Positions 61,425-64,000 of a stretch of DNA of 64,000 nucleotides are shown piece by piece (position 1 is the first letter of the stretch; each line of letters opens with the position of its first letter). Below the pieces are notes generated by a model that worked only from the letters and a program-made list of their open reading frames with translations, was not told the DNA's origin and made no database searches. Origin of the DNA: Ailurus styani (Eukaryota; Chordata; Mammalia; Carnivora; Ailuridae); assembly GCA_002007465.1 (NCBI GenBank), contig LNAC01000348.1:1753178-1817177 (forward strand), written 5' to 3'. The position numbers were made by a program, and so were the translations under genes.

Positions 61425-61502
61425 TTATTGTAATATCCCCAGCTCCTAACATCATGCTTGACATATAGTAGGTACCAATAAATATTACTAAAATGAGGGA
61501 AG
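61425..61502 (+). repeat. L2 3' end fragment
   Basis: 'ccccagctcctaacatcatg' and 'catatagtaggtaccaataa' followed by 'atatt' are diagnostic of the L2 3' terminus. Confidence 0.7.
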
Positions 61503-61731
61503 GAAAGAATTGACTTTAATTTCTAGCTATAATACATTATCTTGTAACAGGCTGAAGTTCCCACCAAAAACAAAATATCTGGATAAAATGAAAGAAAGAA
61601 AAAGAAGGGAGGGAGGGGAAGAGGAAACAAAGAAACCAACTAACCTACCTATGTATGAAGGTGGAGGCATCAGAAAACTGCAAATGGAGCCAAAATCGAG
61701 GGGCTAAGGTCACAGAAAGAAGGGTCACAGG

Positions 61732-61921
61732 GGTGCCTGGGGGGTTTAGTGGGTTAAGCCTCTGCCTTAGGCTCAGGTCATGATCCCAGGGTCTTGGGGT
61801 CGAGCCCCGTGTTGGGCTCTCTGCTCGGCAGAGAGCCTGCTTCCCCCTCTCCCTCTGCCTGCCTCTCTGCCTACTTGTGATCTCTCCCTCTGTCAAAAAA
61901 ATAAATAAAATCTTAAAAAAA
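61732..61921 (+). repeat. SINEC
   Basis: Head 'ggtgcctggggggtttagtg', body 'ctcaggtcatgatcccaggg', tail 'aaaaataaataaaatcttaa'. No clear target duplication found. Confidence 0.92.
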
Positions 61922-62760
61922 GGGGGGCGGAAGGCATAGCTCTTCTATATTCTACATTTCTGGTTCAAACTTAATATTTGATAATATGAGGCATTGGGGG
62001 AAGACTAAGAATCTGACAGATGGAAGCTGGTAAGAGGTAGAAAGCCAGGAAAATTGGGTAATCTCACAGGCCCAAGGAGGAAAATATAATCAGTTTGGGG
62101 GCTGCAAAAAGACTCAAGCCTAAAGACAAAATCCCAGAGAGAATAACAGTGCAAGGAAAGAAGATTGAGCCTCAAAAATTTTTGTTGAATTTTTAAGTTG
62201 CCTAAGATGAAAGTCAAAGAAGCAAAGCAGAAACTGATGGGAAATAGTTGAATCTGTGCCAGCATTATAATTTTAAACTCTTAAACTGAAGTTTAGGGCC
62301 TCCCAAGGACAAAGGTCTCTAATAACCATCAAAGGTTCTCACTGAGTCCTCTGGAGCGTTATACCCTGGAAGTACCAGTGAATAAATAATCTGAGGTTTT
62401 CATAGACTTCTCTTCATTTTGGTCAAGAACAGATGAAGTGCTTTGATCAAGCACTACTTTGGATTAAGGTGATCTGTCTGTATCTAGTAAAGTATCACAG
62501 ACAGGATAGAGCCTCTCTGTAAGAAGGCAAGACATACAGAACCACTTTAACAACACAATGTCTGGCATTAACTCTTAAATTACTAAACACACCAAGAAAA
62601 AAAGGACAATATAAATAGATCCACAAATGAAGAGATACTGAAGTTATTGACACATGTTTTTCAATAACTATAACCAATATGTCCAAGAGAGTAGAGAAGA
62701 CAATAATATAAAATTTTCCCAGAGGTTTAACAGTATCCTTATCTTGAAGAGCACTCAGTA
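61922..62760. other. Intronic sequence without recognised feature
   Basis: No repeat or exon recognised. Confidence 0.4.
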
Positions 62761-62763
62761 ATA

Positions 62764-62870
62764 TATAGAAATGCTGAATCACTATATTGTACACATGGAA
62801 CTAATATCACATTGTGTGTTAACTACACTGGAATTAAAATAAAATAAAATAAAATAAAAAATAAAATTTC
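62764..62870 (+). mobile_element. L1 3' terminal fragment with (AAAAT)n tail
   Basis: 'aatcactatattgtacacat' and 'gtgtgttaactacactggaa' match the end of the carnivore L1 3' UTR. The tail is a pentamer (taaaa)n repeat at about 62837-62867. Confidence 0.82.
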
Positions 62871-63235
62871 TTCAGAGAATTAGAATCTAATGTTTTTAGA
62901 AAAAGAGTAAAGTAGCTATTCTAGAACTAATAAAACCAACTTTGGGCACCAGAAGAGAAAGTATAAGCCACTTCAAAGATATATTAGCAGAAAGTATTCA
63001 GTCTGAAGTGTGAAAAAAAATTAAATAATGAAGAAGAACACAAAGACTATACAGTTCATAGTAAACAGATTTGACATACATGTATTTGGAGCCACATATA
63101 GAGAAGAGTACAAAAGTGGAAATTTTGCTAGTAATCTATTTTTATATCTAAGTGTTTGTTAAAAAAGTATGGTCATTTTGTGCACTATTCTGTATGTATT
63201 TTGCACATCAGTAGAAGTTTTCAAAAATAACCAAG
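62871..63235. other. Intronic sequence without recognised feature
   Basis: Nothing recognised. Confidence 0.4.
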
Positions 63236-63239
63236 TACT

Positions 63240-63335
63240 ACTATGAGGAATGCCTTCACACACACTAGGATGGCTAACATAAAAAAGGGCAAATAATAAA
63301 AAGTGTTGGTGAGGATGCTGCCATCACAATGGACC
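63240..63335 (+). mobile_element. Short LINE-1 ORF2 3' fragment
   Basis: 'cacactaggatggctaacat' and 'gtgttggtgaggatgctgcc' match an ORF2 3' region otherwise seen in older L1s. About 95 bp only. Confidence 0.6.
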
Positions 63336-64000
63336 TAAAGGGCAGAGCATCAAACCATTGCTCTTGAAACTTAAGATCAAATGAAGTCTGCCTTGCTAAG
63401 CTTGAACTTGTCTGAGACTTATCACTCCTTTCCTCCTTCTGATTTCTCCCTTTTGAAAGGAGTGAATATCTATCCTATCCCTGTTCATTATAAAAAGCCT
63501 TGAGAAAGGAAGATTGAAGAATATTTTGATTAACCCAAAAGAAGACACATAAATAAGAAAAAAGAAAAGAGATAAAAGAATGGAAAACATATTCTTATTT
63601 GAACATTCACAAATCCTGAAACAAAGGTTGAATAAAATACTCTATTTCATAGGTAATTCCATGAAACCGAAGAAGTGGAGTAATGGAAACAGGAAAAGGA
63701 AGACAGAATCAAATAAATGATGTTTCATCTAGAGAACTGCTATTCTGATAACTGGGACTTAATTCCTCTAGAAAATTCTGGAAACCACTGTAGAATAAGA
63801 GCTAATCTACCTAAATGGTACTAAAAGCTATCCCACCTGCATGTGTTCTAAGGCTGTCAAGGACATTAATTCTCTGGCACTTAACTTTCTATAGTCCAGT
63901 GAACAGAGACAGTCCCCAGGCAACTGGAAATCTAGCCTATGCACTATAATCAGTGGTGAGACCTAAAAGAATATGAGTGTAACACTGGCACGTATGCAAA
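63336..64000. other. Intronic sequence without recognised feature
   Basis: Nothing recognised up to the right edge. Confidence 0.4.

Larger units (their letters stand above)
46403..64000 (-). other. GPR158: GPR158 upstream intron (partial)
   Basis: Sequence 5' of the EGF-like exon in transcript direction, ending ...ttttttctttttcatag at 46403. The preceding exon, expected to encode the start of the EGF-like module or Cache domain, was not seen, so the intron probably runs past the right edge. It contains two long L1 copies on the plus strand, antisense to the gene. Confidence 0.7.

Noticed and set aside
1..64000. A novel defence, secretion or biosynthetic gene system
   Set aside because: The content is a mammalian intron with two exons and transposon remains. 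Nothing supports a clustered gene system.

Overview
The window is mammalian nuclear DNA that lies, as far as can be seen, entirely inside one large gene. The dominant young repeat is the tRNA-derived SINE of carnivores (CanSINE/SINEC), with about 20 copies on both strands. They share a head reading 'gcgcctgggtggctcag', a body 'ctcaggtcatgatctcaggg' and a tail 'caaataaataaaatctt'. The long LINE-1 copies are also of carnivore type. This points to Carnivora, most likely a caniform. A mustelid is my guess from the SINE tail, but the species is not proven.

Two coding exons can be supported, both on the minus strand: 46300-46402 and 15407-15603. Both are flanked by consensus splice sites, and their phases fit (phase 1 joined to phase 1). 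Together they encode the cysteine-rich EGF-like stalk and the first transmembrane helix of a class C orphan receptor that I recognise as GPR158. Transcription runs from high to low coordinates. So 46403-64000 is part of the upstream intron, 15604-46299 is a complete intron of about 30.7 kb, and 1-15406 is part of the downstream intron. No other exon, promoter, CpG island, RNA gene or polyadenylation region was recognised.

The rest is intron filled with interspersed repeats. From left to right: 0-11 kb has scattered SINEs, an old L1 3' end (2.96-4.67 kb), a tandem SINE pair (6.35-6.76 kb) and an internally deleted L1 (8.49-10.35 kb). From 11.1 to 13.2 kb an old antisense L1 carries a SINE and a younger L1. 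From 19.0 to 23.3 kb there is a Tigger2-type DNA transposon with both terminal inverted repeats and four later insertions. From 23.9 to 25.3 kb is an old mammalian repeat. From 26.7 to 33.8 kb is a nearly full-length but decayed L1 with three SINEs in it. From 36.4 to 37.35 kb are nested L1 3' pieces, and from 40.3 to 46.0 kb MIR elements and three MLT1-type LTRs. From 49.8 to 52.5 kb is an older L1, from 53.3 to 59.0 kb a long 5'-truncated L1, and from 59 to 64 kb MIR, L2, SINE and L1 fragments.

No operon, CRISPR array, phage or previously undescribed gene system was found. The open reading frames of 60-240 codons away from the two exons are pieces of L1 ORF1/ORF2, of the Tigger transposase, of SINEs read antisense, or chance frames. 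The most informative points are the two GPR158 exons, the layered Tigger element, the internally deleted L1, different 5' leaders on otherwise similar L1s, and several SINEs with perfect target-site duplications that look recent.
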